Shown: positions 17,599 to 27,280, counted from the first letter of the stretch. The stretch: 64,000 nucleotides of DNA from Lachnospiraceae bacterium MD335 (GCA_000403335.2 KE159628.1:614241-678240), one strand, 5' to 3'. The notes: generated from the sequence alone by a model not told the origin. Program-made: numbers and translations.

Positions 17599-18969
17599 AT
17601 GAGTAATTTTACAGTTGAATTACCTAACATTCTAGACAAGGAATACAATATCAAGGATTTTGGAGCAGTAAACGGCGGAACACAGTCAAACACGGAAGCG
17701 ATTAATGCGGCAATTTGGAAAGCAAATGCAGACGGAGGCGGAAAGGTGGTGGTTCCGTCAGGAATTTGGCTGTCGGGACCGATAGAATTAAAGTCCAATA
17801 TTGACCTGCATTTGGAGAATGGTGCAGTTTTGCTGTTTGATAAAAGTGAAGAAGAATATCCTCTTTATATGTCGGACTTTGAGGGGATGGAATGTATTCG
17901 TGCGAAATCCCCAATTATGGCGGAAAATGCGTCAAATATTGCAATTACGGGAACGGGAACAATTGATGGAAGCGGTCAGCTTTGGCGTCCTATTAAGCAG
18001 TTTAAAATGACACAGAGACAATGGGATGCGTTGTTAAAGAAATCTTCTTATACAGTGACGGAAAAAGACGGTCAGATTTGGCTGCCGACAAAGACGAGCT
18101 TTGACGGGTGGAATAAGAGTAAGGAGAAATCGCCGGAGCTTGAGAGACTTGATACGGCGCAAAAATATTGGGACTTTTTCCGGCCTGTTATGGTGCGTCT
18201 GTATCAGTGCGATCATATCTTAATAGAAGATGTAACGCTGCAGAACTCACCTGCGTGGAATCTGCATCCTTGTTTTTGCCAGCATGTGACAATTCGAAAT
18301 GCGAATATTCGAAATCCATATTATGCACAAAATGGGGATGGACTTGATCTTGAATCCTGCCGCTACGCGGAGATTACCGGGACGACATTTGATGTGGGCG
18401 ACGATGCGATTTGCATGAAGTCTGGAAAGGGTGAGAAGGCAAGGGCGACGAAGGTTCCGACAGAGGATGTGCGGATAAGTAACTGCACGGTTTATCACGG
18501 TCATGGCGGTTTTGTGGTTGGAAGTGAGATGTCGCGCAGTGTGCGCAATGTGGAGGTTAAGAATTGTACGTTTATTGGGACGGATGTTGGTATTCGTTTT
18601 AAGTCGGCGATAGGAAGAGGCGGTGTAGTTGAGAATATTACGCTTGACGGAATACAGATGATTGATATTGAAAAAGAAGCGATTATTTTTACAATGGGGT
18701 ATGTGCTTGATTATCGTGAGTCGGAGGAGAAGTCGAAGGTGATAAAGGCAGAGGATATACCGTATTTTAGAAATATTACCTTGAAGAATATTATCTGCAG
18801 CAGTGCGGAGTATGGATTAAAGGCAGAAGGTATTGACCTTACGGCGTTTGAAATTGTCGGAGACAATGACGGAAAGCCGGTCATTGATAATATTGTGATT
18901 GAGGATTCGGTGATTGTGTCGCATATTGAGAAAAAAATTGAGAATTGCGGCGAAATCCGTATTCTCTAA
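17599..18969 (+). CDS. Glycoside hydrolase family 28 polygalacturonase, cytoplasmic
   Basis: 456 residues with no signal peptide, so it acts inside the cell. The right-handed beta-helix of GH28 is clear: entry motif YNIKDFGAVNGGTQSNTEAI, then the active-site blocks NGDGLDLESC (usual NTDG), VGDDAICMKSG with the two catalytic Asp, GHGGFVVGSE with the catalytic-site His, and RFKSAIGRG (usual RIK). The ATG at 17599 follows AAAGGGGCG; an overlapping ATG at 17595 gives only three codons. A cytoplasmic GH28 is normally an exo-acting enzyme that removes galacturonate from imported oligogalacturonides, which fits the secreted pectate lyase and acetylesterase at 49.9-64 kb. Confidence 0.95.
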   Translation: MSNFTVELPNILDKEYNIKDFGAVNGGTQSNTEAINAAIWKANADGGGKVVVPSGIWLSGPIELKSNIDLHLENGAVLLFDKSEEEYPLYMSDFEGMECIRAKSPIMAENASNIAITGTGTIDGSGQLWRPIKQFKMTQRQWDALLKKSSYTVTEKDGQIWLPTKTSFDGWNKSKEKSPELERLDTAQKYWDFFRPVMVRLYQCDHILIEDVTLQNSPAWNLHPCFCQHVTIRNANIRNPYYAQNGDGLDLESCRYAEITGTTFDVGDDAICMKSGKGEKARATKVPTEDVRISNCTVYHGHGGFVVGSEMSRSVRNVEVKNCTFIGTDVGIRFKSAIGRGGVVENITLDGIQMIDIEKEAIIFTMGYVLDYRESEEKSKVIKAEDIPYFRNITLKNIICSSAEYGLKAEGIDLTAFEIVGDNDGKPVIDNIVIEDSVIVSHIEKKIENCGEIRIL

Positions 18970-19007
18970 CGGCTGCTAAGAATTGATAGAATTATAGAAG
19001 TATTTTG

Positions 19008-19060
19008 CGCCTGCTATTTTTGGGTCATTGTCGTAGATTATGACTCAAAAATAGCAGGCG
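19008..19060. terminator. Long hairpin between convergent genes, terminator
   Basis: Arms of 21 bases, 19008-19028 and 19040-19060, pair throughout with a single G-T, around an 11-base loop. It lies after the GH28 gene and before the end of the minus-strand chemoreceptor gene, so it probably serves both directions. The T run is short on both sides. Confidence 0.7.
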
Positions 19061-19101
19061 TTATTAATTAGCCTTTTTTCTGTTGTGAAGTTCGCCTTTT
19101 A

Positions 19102-20688
19102 TCACAAGTTAGCAAATGTTATTGTTTCCTGTTCCAATTCGGATGCAACCTTATGATTTACATCCATGCGGCTTGTGATTTCCGTCATATCTGTTACCAA
19201 ATGCTGAGCGCTGTCCGCGACGCCAGAAATACCTGAGGCGCCGTCATCAATGGCTTTTGTAATGGTTCCTATGGATGCTACGATTTCCGTCATGGAAGAT
19301 TTTAAACGGTCAGTGTTGGCATTAAACTCAGCCATAGCCTGCCGGATATAAGCGGCATCGTCCTGATATTGCTGCCCGGAGGCAACAAAGGAAAGAAATT
19401 CTTTTAGGATCGAATCCTCAATATAATTTACAAGATTTTGGGCATTTTCGGAAAGGTTGTATACAGCCTGGGTTACGGTAGCATTTACTTTTTGAATACG
19501 GTTTGCAGTTTCGCTGCTGGAGGCTGCAAGCTGGCGGATTTCTTCTGCGACTACGGCAAAGCCTTTTCCTGCTTCCCCGGCTCTTGCCGCCTCAACGGAG
19601 GCATTCAGGGCAATCAGGTTGGTTTGCGAAGCAATCCCTAAAATAGCATGAGTCAGGCTGTCTACCTGATCCACGCTGCGGCTTCCTTCAATGGCTTCGT
19701 TTAAGACATCTAAAATGTCTTTTATTTTGGCGTTAGTATTATTCAGGCTTACCTGTGCGGATTGTCCCATTTCTTCAGCCCTTATGTTCATTGCAGTGCA
19801 GTAATCCGTAATCTTTCCGCATTCCTCTGCCATACTTTCTGCATCCCGCTGTACGTTTTTCGCATTTTGATTAATTAGGGAAGTATTGCTTGCCACTTCC
19901 TGAATTGTTGCAGACAGCTCCTCGGCAAGAGCGGATAAGTCCATAGCGCTTTCGCTAGAAGTGCGTGTTCTTGACAAAACCTCGTCAACCACGCCGCTGA
20001 TACGTCCGGAACATCCCCGAAGTGTTTCCAAAATATTTTTTATCGGCTTAACGACAGATCTTAGGATAAGGGAAACCGTAGTGAATACGAGTATAATACA
20101 GGTGAGAGCGGATGCACTGTTCGTAATCATAGAGCTAAGGTAAACGGAAGAAAGCTGCGCTCTTGCCTGCGTTGTCCGGCTGCTGATGGAATTGTCCAAA
20201 ACAGCGATATTGTTTTCGACCGCAGTATTGAAGGATGCCACATCGCCGTTGGCAAAGGCATAGGCATCCTGCGTTTTTCCGGATGCACTGGCGCATACAA
20301 GAAAAACGAGAGCGTGCTTTAATGAATCGTAGTCGGAAAGCAGGGCATTATAAGTTTCCCTGTCGTCATTGGTAATGTAGATTTCGTATTCCGTCAGCAT
20401 ACCATCCAGTTTTTTCTCTTCTTCTTTGATGTCGTTGACAAGGGTAATCATCGTATTATAATCGGTAGCTACAATATGTGATAATGCCATTTTATGTATG
20501 TTCATAACGGACTGGTGGATTTTTGCCAGCTGGGTTCTTCCTTCCATATAATTATCCGCGATATTGGCGGCATTGTCATTGACATTTTTGATATTGGAAA
20601 CTGCAAGGATATTTGATATAAGCGCTACAATTCCGAGCAGGGCAATGGGTAATATTAATCGATATTTGATGTTCAGTTTTTTCTTCAT
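19102..20688 (-). CDS. Methyl-accepting chemotaxis protein
   Basis: 528 residues from the ATG at 20688 (GGAGG 11 bases upstream; a TTG at 20706 within that site is unlikely). A membrane segment near 10-30 is followed by a helical extracellular domain of about 150 residues, as in 4HB_MCP sensors, a second segment near 190-215, and the cytoplasmic signalling domain. The hairpin tip is present and canonical: [20 protein letters not shown] and [15 protein letters not shown]. The gene is second in a two-gene operon with a solute-binding lipoprotein, 36 bases upstream. It should pass a signal to CheA/CheW encoded elsewhere. Confidence 0.95.
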   Translation of the reverse strand: MKKKLNIKYRLILPIALLGIVALISNILAVSNIKNVNDNAANIADNYMEGRTQLAKIHQSVMNIHKMALSHIVATDYNTMITLVNDIKEEEKKLDGMLTEYEIYITNDDRETYNALLSDYDSLKHALVFLVCASASGKTQDAYAFANGDVASFNTAVENNIAVLDNSISSRTTQARAQLSSVYLSSMITNSASALTCIILVFTTVSLILRSVVKPIKNILETLRGCSGRISGVVDEVLSRTRTSSESAMDLSALAEELSATIQEVASNTSLINQNAKNVQRDAESMAEECGKITDYCTAMNIRAEEMGQSAQVSLNNTNAKIKDILDVLNEAIEGSRSVDQVDSLTHAILGIASQTNLIALNASVEAARAGEAGKGFAVVAEEIRQLAASSSETANRIQKVNATVTQAVYNLSENAQNLVNYIEDSILKEFLSFVASGQQYQDDAAYIRQAMAEFNANTDRLKSSMTEIVASIGTITKAIDDGASGISGVADSAQHLVTDMTEITSRMDVNHKVASELEQETITFANL

Positions 20689-20724
20689 AATCCCTATATC
20701 CTCCAAACAAAACAGATGTATTTT

Positions 20725-21984
20725 TTATGGGGCGGTAATCCCTTCCACCATCGTATCAAGCTGTTCCTGCAATCTTTTTCCTCCCGGATTTCCGTTAGCC
20801 ATGTTTGTGGCAAATGCAGATACCGGATCCCAAAAATTGCCGCCGATTCGCTGCAGACAGGAGAATTCCGACTGATCAATTAAAGCGGTAATGGCTGGGG
20901 AATCCTGCACGCTGGCAGATGCCGCGGCGTTTGTATTTGCGGGTCCCTGACCACGCAATTCAAAGCGAAGCTGTTGGTTTTCTTCATTGGAAATCCATTC
21001 TGCAAGTCGGGATGCCCATATGTACTGTTTGGAATAGGCGTTGACGCCGATTAATTTATAGCCGGAAAAAGAAGCCATTTGTATTTGCCGGTTTGCGCAG
21101 GTATATGTAGGAAGTTTGGCTGCGCCGTAATTCGCTCCCAAGGTTTCTTTCATGGCAACCGCATTCCATACGCCGCTGACCCCGGCAATTACGGAACCAT
21201 CCTGAATTCCTGCAAGAAAGCCAGGTTCCTGGGTGTTTAGGAAGGAGGGACTGCGGGAAATAGAAAGCATGGCATTGGCAACGTCTACTCCTTTAATGTC
21301 ACCATCTGTCCCATTCCAAGTACAGTAATTCGTAATTCCGTCATCATTTAATCCGACTTCCAAACCGGTATTGCCAAAGAAGGCGTAAACATACCATGCA
21401 GAAGACCAGTCCATCGTAATCTTTTTTTCATTTTCTTCAGCAATCTGCAATATACGGTCAAAAGTTTTTATATCATTCTCATTGAAATATTGCTTATTAT
21501 AATAAAGGAAATAGCCGTTGTCTGCAGTTAAAGGATACGCGTACAGCACATCCCCGACGCAGGCGGCTTCTACGGCGCCAGACAGATTTTGCGATTTGAT
21601 TTGGTCCGCATTTTCTATCGGTTCCAAAGCGCCTGCTGCTACAAGGGTATTCAACTGATCATCGGCAAAAGCAAAGACGTCGGCGCCTGCTTCCAAATCT
21701 GCCATCAAAGCGTCTTTACAGCCGGATTCACTTTGGGGGGCAAATGTGATATTGAAATTAGCCTGTTCTTTGTATTCTTCCTGAAAGCTCTCAAAAATTT
21801 GCTGCAATAGCGCCTCGTCCTCTTCGGCGCCCCAAACGACCAATTCCACATCTTTGTTTTTACTGGTATTTTGTGATGCAGCGTCCGTATCGGCAATGTC
21901 ATTTTCTTCTCTTACACCGCCGCAGCCAAACAACGCAGTGGTCAACACAGCGGTTACAAAAAATATGCCAAATCTTTTGCTCAT
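20725..21984 (-). CDS. Extracellular solute-binding lipoprotein (family 1, sugar type)
   Basis: 419 residues. The signal peptide MSKRFGIFFVTAVLTTALFG ends in a lipobox (LFGC), so the mature protein is attached through Cys21. The body has the features of type 1 binding proteins: VELVVWGAEEDEALLQQIF as the first strand, TFAPQSESGCKDALMADLEA and DVFAFADDQLNTL around the hinge, and YAYPLTADNGYFLYYN. Unusually no permease or ATPase gene is nearby; instead the next gene, on the same strand, is a chemoreceptor. The protein may therefore serve as ligand sensor for chemotaxis, or share a permease encoded elsewhere. Confidence 0.9.
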   Translation of the reverse strand: MSKRFGIFFVTAVLTTALFGCGGVREENDIADTDAASQNTSKNKDVELVVWGAEEDEALLQQIFESFQEEYKEQANFNITFAPQSESGCKDALMADLEAGADVFAFADDQLNTLVAAGALEPIENADQIKSQNLSGAVEAACVGDVLYAYPLTADNGYFLYYNKQYFNENDIKTFDRILQIAEENEKKITMDWSSAWYVYAFFGNTGLEVGLNDDGITNYCTWNGTDGDIKGVDVANAMLSISRSPSFLNTQEPGFLAGIQDGSVIAGVSGVWNAVAMKETLGANYGAAKLPTYTCANRQIQMASFSGYKLIGVNAYSKQYIWASRLAEWISNEENQQLRFELRGQGPANTNAAASASVQDSPAITALIDQSEFSCLQRIGGNFWDPVSAFATNMANGNPGGKRLQEQLDTMVEGITAP

Positions 21985-22325
21985 AATGTTCTAACCTCTC
22001 ATTCTGTTATTTTTTATTAGCGTTATTATAAGCGAGATGCTCATAAGACAGTATTAGAATTTTTTCTTTCCTTTATATACAACAGTTTTTTCTTTTGCGT
22101 ATTTTAAACAATGCTGTCAGATTAGTTTCTGTTGCTGATGTTATTATATCGGTTTCATAATTTTTATTCAATGTTTTTTCTGAATTTTCTGTTTTGAATT
22201 TGATACTTTATTTATGCAATTTTATAAACTGGCAATAAGTTTTTGTATGCATTATTGACAGACGGAAAAAAATTACATACAATAATTGAAAATTTCCAGT
22301 ATTCCCTTGTAAGCGGAGGTATTTT
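21985..22325. other. Intergenic region between divergent genes
   Basis: 341 AT-rich bases between the minus-strand binding-protein gene and the plus-strand MGMT-like gene. It must hold both promoters. I see no convincing -35/-10 pair of consensus quality, no RNA structure and no open frame with a ribosome site. Confidence 0.5.
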
Positions 22326-22643
22326 ATGGAACAATCCGTATTTGAAAAAATATATGAAATTGTAAAACAGATTCCGTACGGGCAGGTTGCGACGTATGGC
22401 CAGGTTGCCGCGCTTGCGGGGAACAGACGGTGGGCGCGGGTGGTTGGGTATGCGCTTCATGTCAATCCGGACCCGGATAATATTCCTTGCTATCGTGTGG
22501 TTAATAGAGAAGGCAGGGTATCGGAGGCATTTGCGTTCGGAGGTGGAAACCGGCAGGTTGAATTGTTAAAAGCGGAGGGCGTGGAATTTGTTGACGGGTA
22601 TGTAGATATGAAGCGGTTTCAGTGGGAGAGACCTGTTTTTTAA
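22326..22643 (+). CDS. MGMT-family (alkyltransferase-like) DNA-binding protein
   Basis: 105 residues, only the C-terminal DNA-binding half of an O6-alkylguanine-DNA alkyltransferase: IPYGQVATYGQVAALAG, the RARVVGYALHVNPD helix-turn-helix and IPCYRVVNREG. The active-site Cys is kept but the usual PCHR is PCYR, as in many short clostridial homologues. These proteins either repair or flag alkylated guanine for excision repair. GCGGAGG precedes the ATG at 22326. Whether it can transfer alkyl groups is not clear, since the His that activates Cys is replaced by Tyr. Confidence 0.9.
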   Translation: MEQSVFEKIYEIVKQIPYGQVATYGQVAALAGNRRWARVVGYALHVNPDPDNIPCYRVVNREGRVSEAFAFGGGNRQVELLKAEGVEFVDGYVDMKRFQWERPVF

Positions 22644-22670
22644 TCGTGTGAGAAAGAATATGCAAAATAA

Positions 22671-22708
22671 AATCGCTGCACCGAATGAACGGACTCCGTG
22701 CAGTGATT
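22671..22708. terminator. Hairpin after the MGMT-like gene
   Basis: Eleven-base arms 22671-22681 and 22698-22708 pair with one G-T over a 16-base loop. There is no T run on the plus side (a G run follows), while on the minus strand the stem is followed by TTTATTTT. Its position suggests the end of the MGMT-like transcript, but its shape fits minus-strand termination better. Confidence 0.4.
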
Positions 22709-22963
22709 AGGGGGGAGCTATTATTTGTAACAATTGTAAAAATAATAGGGTGCTTATTTGTGCATAATAATACAACCAACTATAGTATAGCGCGTATTTT
22801 TAGTAAAATGCAATAAAAGATTATCGACATACTGCAAAATCAGAATAATAATGCTGCCGGAACGCAGTGAATCGTAACATCATTACGGCGGATATGATAG
22901 TAGTTGTAGAAACGTTAATTTTATGTTATTCTGTTTTATATAGATTAGCGACAAGAATGGACG

Positions 22964-23923
22964 ATGTCAATGAATTATATTATTTTGGATTTAGAATGGA
23001 ATCAGGCGGATGATTTAAAGACAAAGCTCGAAAGTGAACTTATGTTTGAAATTATAGAAGTCGGAGCGATAAAACTAAACAGCGAATACATGCAGATTGA
23101 CAGCTTTCATGAGTTAATCAAGCCGCAGGTTTTTAATCGGATGAATCAGGTGACAGGAGAACTGATTCATATTAGTATGCGCGAACTTGAGAATTGCCGC
23201 AATTTTTGCGAAGCAGCGTCAGACTTTTTGCGTTGGTGTGGTGATGACTATATTTTCTGTACATGGGGAAATGTGGATTTAACGGAATTGCAAAAAAATA
23301 TGGACTTTTATCATATGCCGGGCTTATCGAAAAAGCCGATAAAATATTATGATGTACAGAAGCTTTTCAGCATTGCGTTTGAGGACAAGAAAAAAAGACG
23401 TGCGCTTCAGTTTGCCGTAGAGTTTTTAAATATTAAAGAGGAAGTGGCGTTTCACCGTGCCGATGCCGATGCGTTCTATACAGCGAAAGTTTTTAAGAAG
23501 GTGGCGGCTGCCGATGGTGTTTTGAAAAATTACTCCTTTGACACATACCGTCTTCCGAAAAATAAAGCAGAGGAAATCAATGCAGTATTTGAAGATTACG
23601 CGAAATATATATCGCGTGAATTTATTAACAAGCTTGCCGCAATGAATGATAAAGACGTGGTTTCTACAAAGTGCTTTCTTTGCGGTGCGAAAACGAGGAA
23701 GAAAGTACCGTGGTTTTCCAATAACGGGCGAAATTACTATTCCGTGATGGTTTGTCCCAGGCATGGAAATATTAAGGGAAAAATCCGAATGAAAAAATCT
23801 GTAAACGATAAGATTTACGTGGTGAAAACCATGAAGCAGGTCAATATGGATACGGTAAATGATATTATAATGAAAAGAAATCAGCTCCGTGAGGGCAGAA
23901 GAGAAAGGAGACATCGTACATAA
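22964..23923 (+). CDS. DEDDh 3'-5' exonuclease with C-terminal Cys/His cluster
   Basis: 319 residues. Exonuclease domain 1-190: ILDLEWNQ gives the first Asp and Glu, WGNVDLTEL the middle Asp, and FHRADADAFYTAKV the His and last Asp of a DEDDh active site. A basic C-terminal region holds CFLCGAKT and VCPRHGNIKGK, a probable zinc site not found in the minimal family. Members trim RNA or DNA 3' ends. Two close ATGs (22964, 22970) are possible; neither has a strong ribosome site. It is a single gene with a terminator overlapping its stop. Confidence 0.88.
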   Translation: MSMNYIILDLEWNQADDLKTKLESELMFEIIEVGAIKLNSEYMQIDSFHELIKPQVFNRMNQVTGELIHISMRELENCRNFCEAASDFLRWCGDDYIFCTWGNVDLTELQKNMDFYHMPGLSKKPIKYYDVQKLFSIAFEDKKKRRALQFAVEFLNIKEEVAFHRADADAFYTAKVFKKVAAADGVLKNYSFDTYRLPKNKAEEINAVFEDYAKYISREFINKLAAMNDKDVVSTKCFLCGAKTRKKVPWFSNNGRNYYSVMVCPRHGNIKGKIRMKKSVNDKIYVVKTMKQVNMDTVNDIIMKRNQLREGRRERRHRT

Positions 23924-23939
23924 GACGTGCCTCCTTTTT
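23904..23939 (+). terminator. Rho-independent terminator overlapping the exonuclease stop
   Basis: AAAGGAG at 23904-23910 pairs with CTCCTTT at 23931-23937, with an imperfect inner stem, and the right arm runs into a T tract (23934-23939). The stop codon of the exonuclease gene lies in the loop side. Confidence 0.65.
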
Positions 23940-23950
23940 GATTCCTGACT

Positions 23951-25552
23951 TTATCTTCTTTTCTTGTAATCTGTCCGCCGCTTGCGTTTGAGCTGCTTTT
24001 CCCGCATTCTGCGGCGGAATGTATGAAACTGTGCCAGGCGGCTTTCCTGCCTGCGTTTTCTTCTGCGTTTTTGGCTTTGTCCCCGCGCGGAAAAGCTGTA
24101 GCTGTTTATCACGGAAATGATAAATAGTACGATAATTGCAAGAACAGCCAAAAGGACAATTCCGAAAATTACATTTTGCACATTGATGAAAATTACATTG
24201 TTGACCTCGCCGGAAGAGTCTGTTTTATTTTGCGTATTTTTTTCATTTCCTGTCGTAATCTCAGCAATTTCGGGAATCGGATTTCCAAAAGCGAACTGAT
24301 AGTCATTTTTTTCGGACTTAGAAAATATTATTTTGCAGCTTCCGACAGGAATATCGGAATAGGTATAATTGATGGCAGCAATTACATTTTCGTCGTTTTT
24401 ATCAGTATTGTCTTCATAATTGAGTGAGGAAACCATGTCTGAAAATTCCGCCGTATTCGGTAAAATGACGTAGCTGTCCTCCTCCAATGTCATCAGAGGA
24501 GTAGAGTCTCCGAACAGGTCATTGTCCGTGTCAAAAAGGTCCCCCGTGATAATTTTATAGTTTGTCTCATTTTTGCTGACAGATAATTGCTGAAAATTTT
24601 CAAAACCATACTGAAAGAGCGTGACCGTGTCCTCAAACTGATAAGGTGTTTCTTCGTAGAATATTACACAGACAAGCTTCATTCCGTTTTTTTCTGCGGC
24701 AGAGACGAGAGTCTGCCGTGACTGCGATACAAAGCCTGTTTTACTTCCGAGCAGATAACTGTATTCGTAAGGTTTTCCTTTGTATAACTGGTTTTTTGAG
24801 CTTATCCAGCGTTCATCCTCATCAGAGGCTCTTAACTGAAAATGATACTGCGGTGTCGAAGACATTTTACAGAGCAGTTCATTGTTAAAAAATTCACATC
24901 CAATCAGCGCAAGATCATAGGCGGTTGTATAATGGTTGTCATTGTACAATCCGTTTGCGTTTGTAAAGTGGGTATCTTTACATCCAAGCTTTTCTGCCTT
25001 ATCGTTCATCAAATCAACAAAAGCATCTATTGGCATTTTACTTTCTTCTGTCAAACCAAGTTTTTTTGCAACATGTTCGCCTACAGCGTTTGCAACTTCG
25101 TTTGCGGACTGTACAAGGATGCAGTAGAGAGCCTGTTCCATTGTTAAGGCGTCACCTTCGTTAACTTCACCAAGTTTTGAACCATCGAGAGGAACATCAT
25201 GGATAGAATCATACGAAAAGGTGACGGTTTCGTCCAGCGTACAATTCTGCATGGCAAGCAGACAGGTCAGGATTTTGGTGGTACTGGCGGGATAATTCTT
25301 TTCATGTATATTTTTAGCATACAATATTGTGTGGGTATTCATTTCCATCAGGATTGCAGAACGTGCGCCGATTGCAGGTCCTTTCGGCCAGTTTTCAATG
25401 GTGTTCGTTTGAATGGGCAGTGCTTTATGCTCCTCCCGCTGCGCCTCACGGTCAGGTTCTGCGGCATAAACCGTAAAGCCTGTGTTTGTCACAAGCAGAA
25501 CGATTGCTATGAAGGTGGAAATGAATTGATATAATCGTTTAACCAGTTTCAT
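23951..25552 (-). CDS. D-alanyl-D-alanine carboxypeptidase (peptidase S11, DacF type)
   Basis: 533 residues, exported. Signal peptide about 1-31. The three penicillin-binding motifs are intact: STTK in PASTTKILTCLLAM (nucleophile Ser), SAN in SANEVANAVGE and KTG in GSKTGFVSQSRQTL. It removes the terminal D-Ala of peptidoglycan stem peptides. After a second domain, one membrane segment lies near 463-485, followed by a very basic tail of about 45 residues (repeated RRKRR, KRKRR) that should be inside the cell. A C-terminal anchor is usual for the family; the long Arg/Lys tail is not. Confidence 0.93.
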   Translation of the reverse strand: MKLVKRLYQFISTFIAIVLLVTNTGFTVYAAEPDREAQREEHKALPIQTNTIENWPKGPAIGARSAILMEMNTHTILYAKNIHEKNYPASTTKILTCLLAMQNCTLDETVTFSYDSIHDVPLDGSKLGEVNEGDALTMEQALYCILVQSANEVANAVGEHVAKKLGLTEESKMPIDAFVDLMNDKAEKLGCKDTHFTNANGLYNDNHYTTAYDLALIGCEFFNNELLCKMSSTPQYHFQLRASDEDERWISSKNQLYKGKPYEYSYLLGSKTGFVSQSRQTLVSAAEKNGMKLVCVIFYEETPYQFEDTVTLFQYGFENFQQLSVSKNETNYKIITGDLFDTDNDLFGDSTPLMTLEEDSYVILPNTAEFSDMVSSLNYEDNTDKNDENVIAAINYTYSDIPVGSCKIIFSKSEKNDYQFAFGNPIPEIAEITTGNEKNTQNKTDSSGEVNNVIFINVQNVIFGIVLLAVLAIIVLFIISVINSYSFSARGQSQKRRRKRRQESRLAQFHTFRRRMREKQLKRKRRTDYKKRR

Positions 25553-25690
25553 TTTAAGTGTCCTTTATGCGTTTGGATTTTTTTGCATATTATTAATTAG
25601 ATTGTACACTATTTTAAAAAAAATGTAACTAAAATAAAAGTCGCATATTTCTAAAATTTATATAAATTTATCCCTTAATTTGATGAATTT

Positions 25691-25718
25691 TTGTAAAACA
25701 TTACACAACTTTTATAAT
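25691..25718 (+). promoter_or_regulatory. Probable promoter of the trmB-mrp operon
   Basis: TTGTAA at 25691-25696, a 16-base spacer and TATAAT at 25713-25718, 68 bases before the trmB start. It is the only good candidate in the gap after 25552, and the genes that follow to 35996 overlap or nearly abut. Confidence 0.5.
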
Positions 25719-25785
25719 GACAAAGAGGAATGTATGGAGTAAAATAGGGTTGGTAAAATATAGAATGATTCAATAGGGGATGCAT

Positions 25786-26445
25786 ATGAGACTTAGGAAT
25801 GTAACAGGTTCAAGGGAAATGATTGCGGACAGCCGTTTTGTGGTACATGATCCATTTGACCATAAAGGAAAGTGGAAGGAAGTGTTTGGCAATACCAATC
25901 CCGTACACATTGAGATTGGTATGGGGAAGGGACGGTTTATCATGGATTTGGCGGCGGCAAAGCCTGACGTAAATTATATCGGCATTGAGAAGTATTCGAC
26001 GGTGCTTTTGCGTGCAACACAGAAGATGGCGGAAAACGAGCTTCCGAATTTATGCTTTATCCGTATGGATGCGGAGGATATTTGTGAAGTTTTTGACAAA
26101 GAGGAGGTTGCAAAGATTTACCTGAATTTTTCTGATCCGTGGCCTAAGGACAGACATGCGAAACGGCGGCTTCCGTCGAGACAGTTTTTGGCGCGGTATG
26201 ATGCGATTCTTGCTAAGGACGGACGAATTGAGTTTAAGACGGATAATCAGGAGCTGTTTGACTTTGCGCTGGAGGAGATTGAGCCTGCGGGCTGGGAGCT
26301 GGAGGCAGCGACGAGGGATCTTCACCATGATGAAAAGATGATGGCGGGAAATATTATGACGGAATATGAGGAACGGTTTTCATCGCTTGGGAATCCGATT
26401 TATAAATATATTATTTACCGGCAGCAGTTTGAAAATGGGGGATGA
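25786..26445 (+). CDS. trmB: tRNA (guanine-N7-)-methyltransferase
   Basis: 219 residues from the ATG at 25786, which has better spacing from AGGGGA than the ATG at 25780. The SAM-binding motif is VHIEIGMGKGRFIMDLA, followed by YIGIEKYSTVLLRA, and the conserved TrmB blocks LNFSDPWPKDRHAKRRL and FKTDNQELFDFAL. It methylates G46 in the tRNA variable loop. Its stop overlaps the ATG at 26442 of the mrpE frame, so a housekeeping tRNA gene heads the ion-transport operon. Length is normal. Confidence 0.95.
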   Translation: MRLRNVTGSREMIADSRFVVHDPFDHKGKWKEVFGNTNPVHIEIGMGKGRFIMDLAAAKPDVNYIGIEKYSTVLLRATQKMAENELPNLCFIRMDAEDICEVFDKEEVAKIYLNFSDPWPKDRHAKRRLPSRQFLARYDAILAKDGRIEFKTDNQELFDFALEEIEPAGWELEAATRDLHHDEKMMAGNIMTEYEERFSSLGNPIYKYIIYRQQFENGG

Positions 26446-26447
26446 AT

Positions 26448-26915
26448 ATGTATTTATTGTTTTTTCTTCTGTGGATTATTTTTAATGGAAAGATTACGGC
26501 GGAAATTGTGCTGTTTGGGCTTGTGATTTCGGCAGCAGTATACGGGTTTGTGTGTAAATTCATGGATTTCAGTCCGAAAAAAGAGCTTATGTATTTGAAG
26601 AAATCAGGCTATCTGATACAGTATCTTTTTGCCTTAATAAAAGAAATTGTGACGGCTAATTTTGCGACGCTTCGGTTGGTGTGCTCTTCAAGCCATGAAG
26701 TGGAGCCGGTATTGATACAGTTTGACATGAATTTTAAGAGCGATACGTCTAAATTTATGCTGGCAAATTCCATTACGCTGACGCCGGGGACAATTACGGT
26801 ATCCGTGGAAGGAAATACGTTTACGGTGCACTGTCTCGACAAGTCGTTAGCACAAGGAATCGAAACGTCGGTGTTTGTTAAGCTTCTTGAAAAAATGGAA
26901 GGGGTGATGTCATAA
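26448..26915 (+). CDS. mrpE: Mrp-type antiporter subunit E (MnhE/MbhA)
   Basis: 155 residues from the ATG at 26448, six bases after a GGGGG site; an ATG at 26442 abuts that site. Two to three N-terminal membrane segments are followed by a soluble domain with the family blocks LANSITLTPGTITVSVEGN and FTVHCLDKS. MrpE is needed for assembly of Mrp Na+/H+ antiporters and is MbhA in membrane-bound hydrogenases. First transport gene of the operon; its stop TAA shares an A with the ATG of mrpF. Confidence 0.93.
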   Translation: MYLLFFLLWIIFNGKITAEIVLFGLVISAAVYGFVCKFMDFSPKKELMYLKKSGYLIQYLFALIKEIVTANFATLRLVCSSSHEVEPVLIQFDMNFKSDTSKFMLANSITLTPGTITVSVEGNTFTVHCLDKSLAQGIETSVFVKLLEKMEGVMS

Positions 26916-27280
26916 TGTACAGCGCAAATGCGGCATTGAATCAGGCTTACGGCATTGTGCTCACGGCGCTTCCCATTGTGCTTGCGGTAATGGTTATTTT
27001 GTGTCTGATTCGCGCGATAAAGGGACCAAAAATTGCGGATCGGATTGTGGCGATTAATATGATGGGTACGATTACAATGGTAATTATCGCAATTCTTGCG
27101 GTCAGGATGAATGAAGGGTATCTTGTTGATATTTGCATTATATATGCCATGATTTCGTTCCTTGCGGTAACGCTTCTGACGAAGGTTTACATGGGAATTT
27201 ATGCCGAATATAATCAGAAGCGCGGCAAAAAGCAGGAGAAGAGGGAGGATAAGACAGATGATCGTGTTACAGTGGATTAG
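26915..27280 (+). CDS. mrpF: Mrp-type antiporter subunit F (MnhF/MbhB)
   Basis: 121 residues, three membrane segments. The loop RAIKGPKIADRIVAINMMG is the diagnostic MrpF motif (GP...DR..A.N), followed by the conserved Asp in YLVDICIIYAMISFLA. The C-terminus is a charged tail (KRGKKQEKREDK) that overlaps mrpG. TAATG overlap with mrpE gives translational coupling. In structures of Mrp and Mbh complexes the F subunit sits beside G and E at the ion-translocation end. Confidence 0.93.
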   Translation: MYSANAALNQAYGIVLTALPIVLAVMVILCLIRAIKGPKIADRIVAINMMGTITMVIIAILAVRMNEGYLVDICIIYAMISFLAVTLLTKVYMGIYAEYNQKRGKKQEKREDKTDDRVTVD

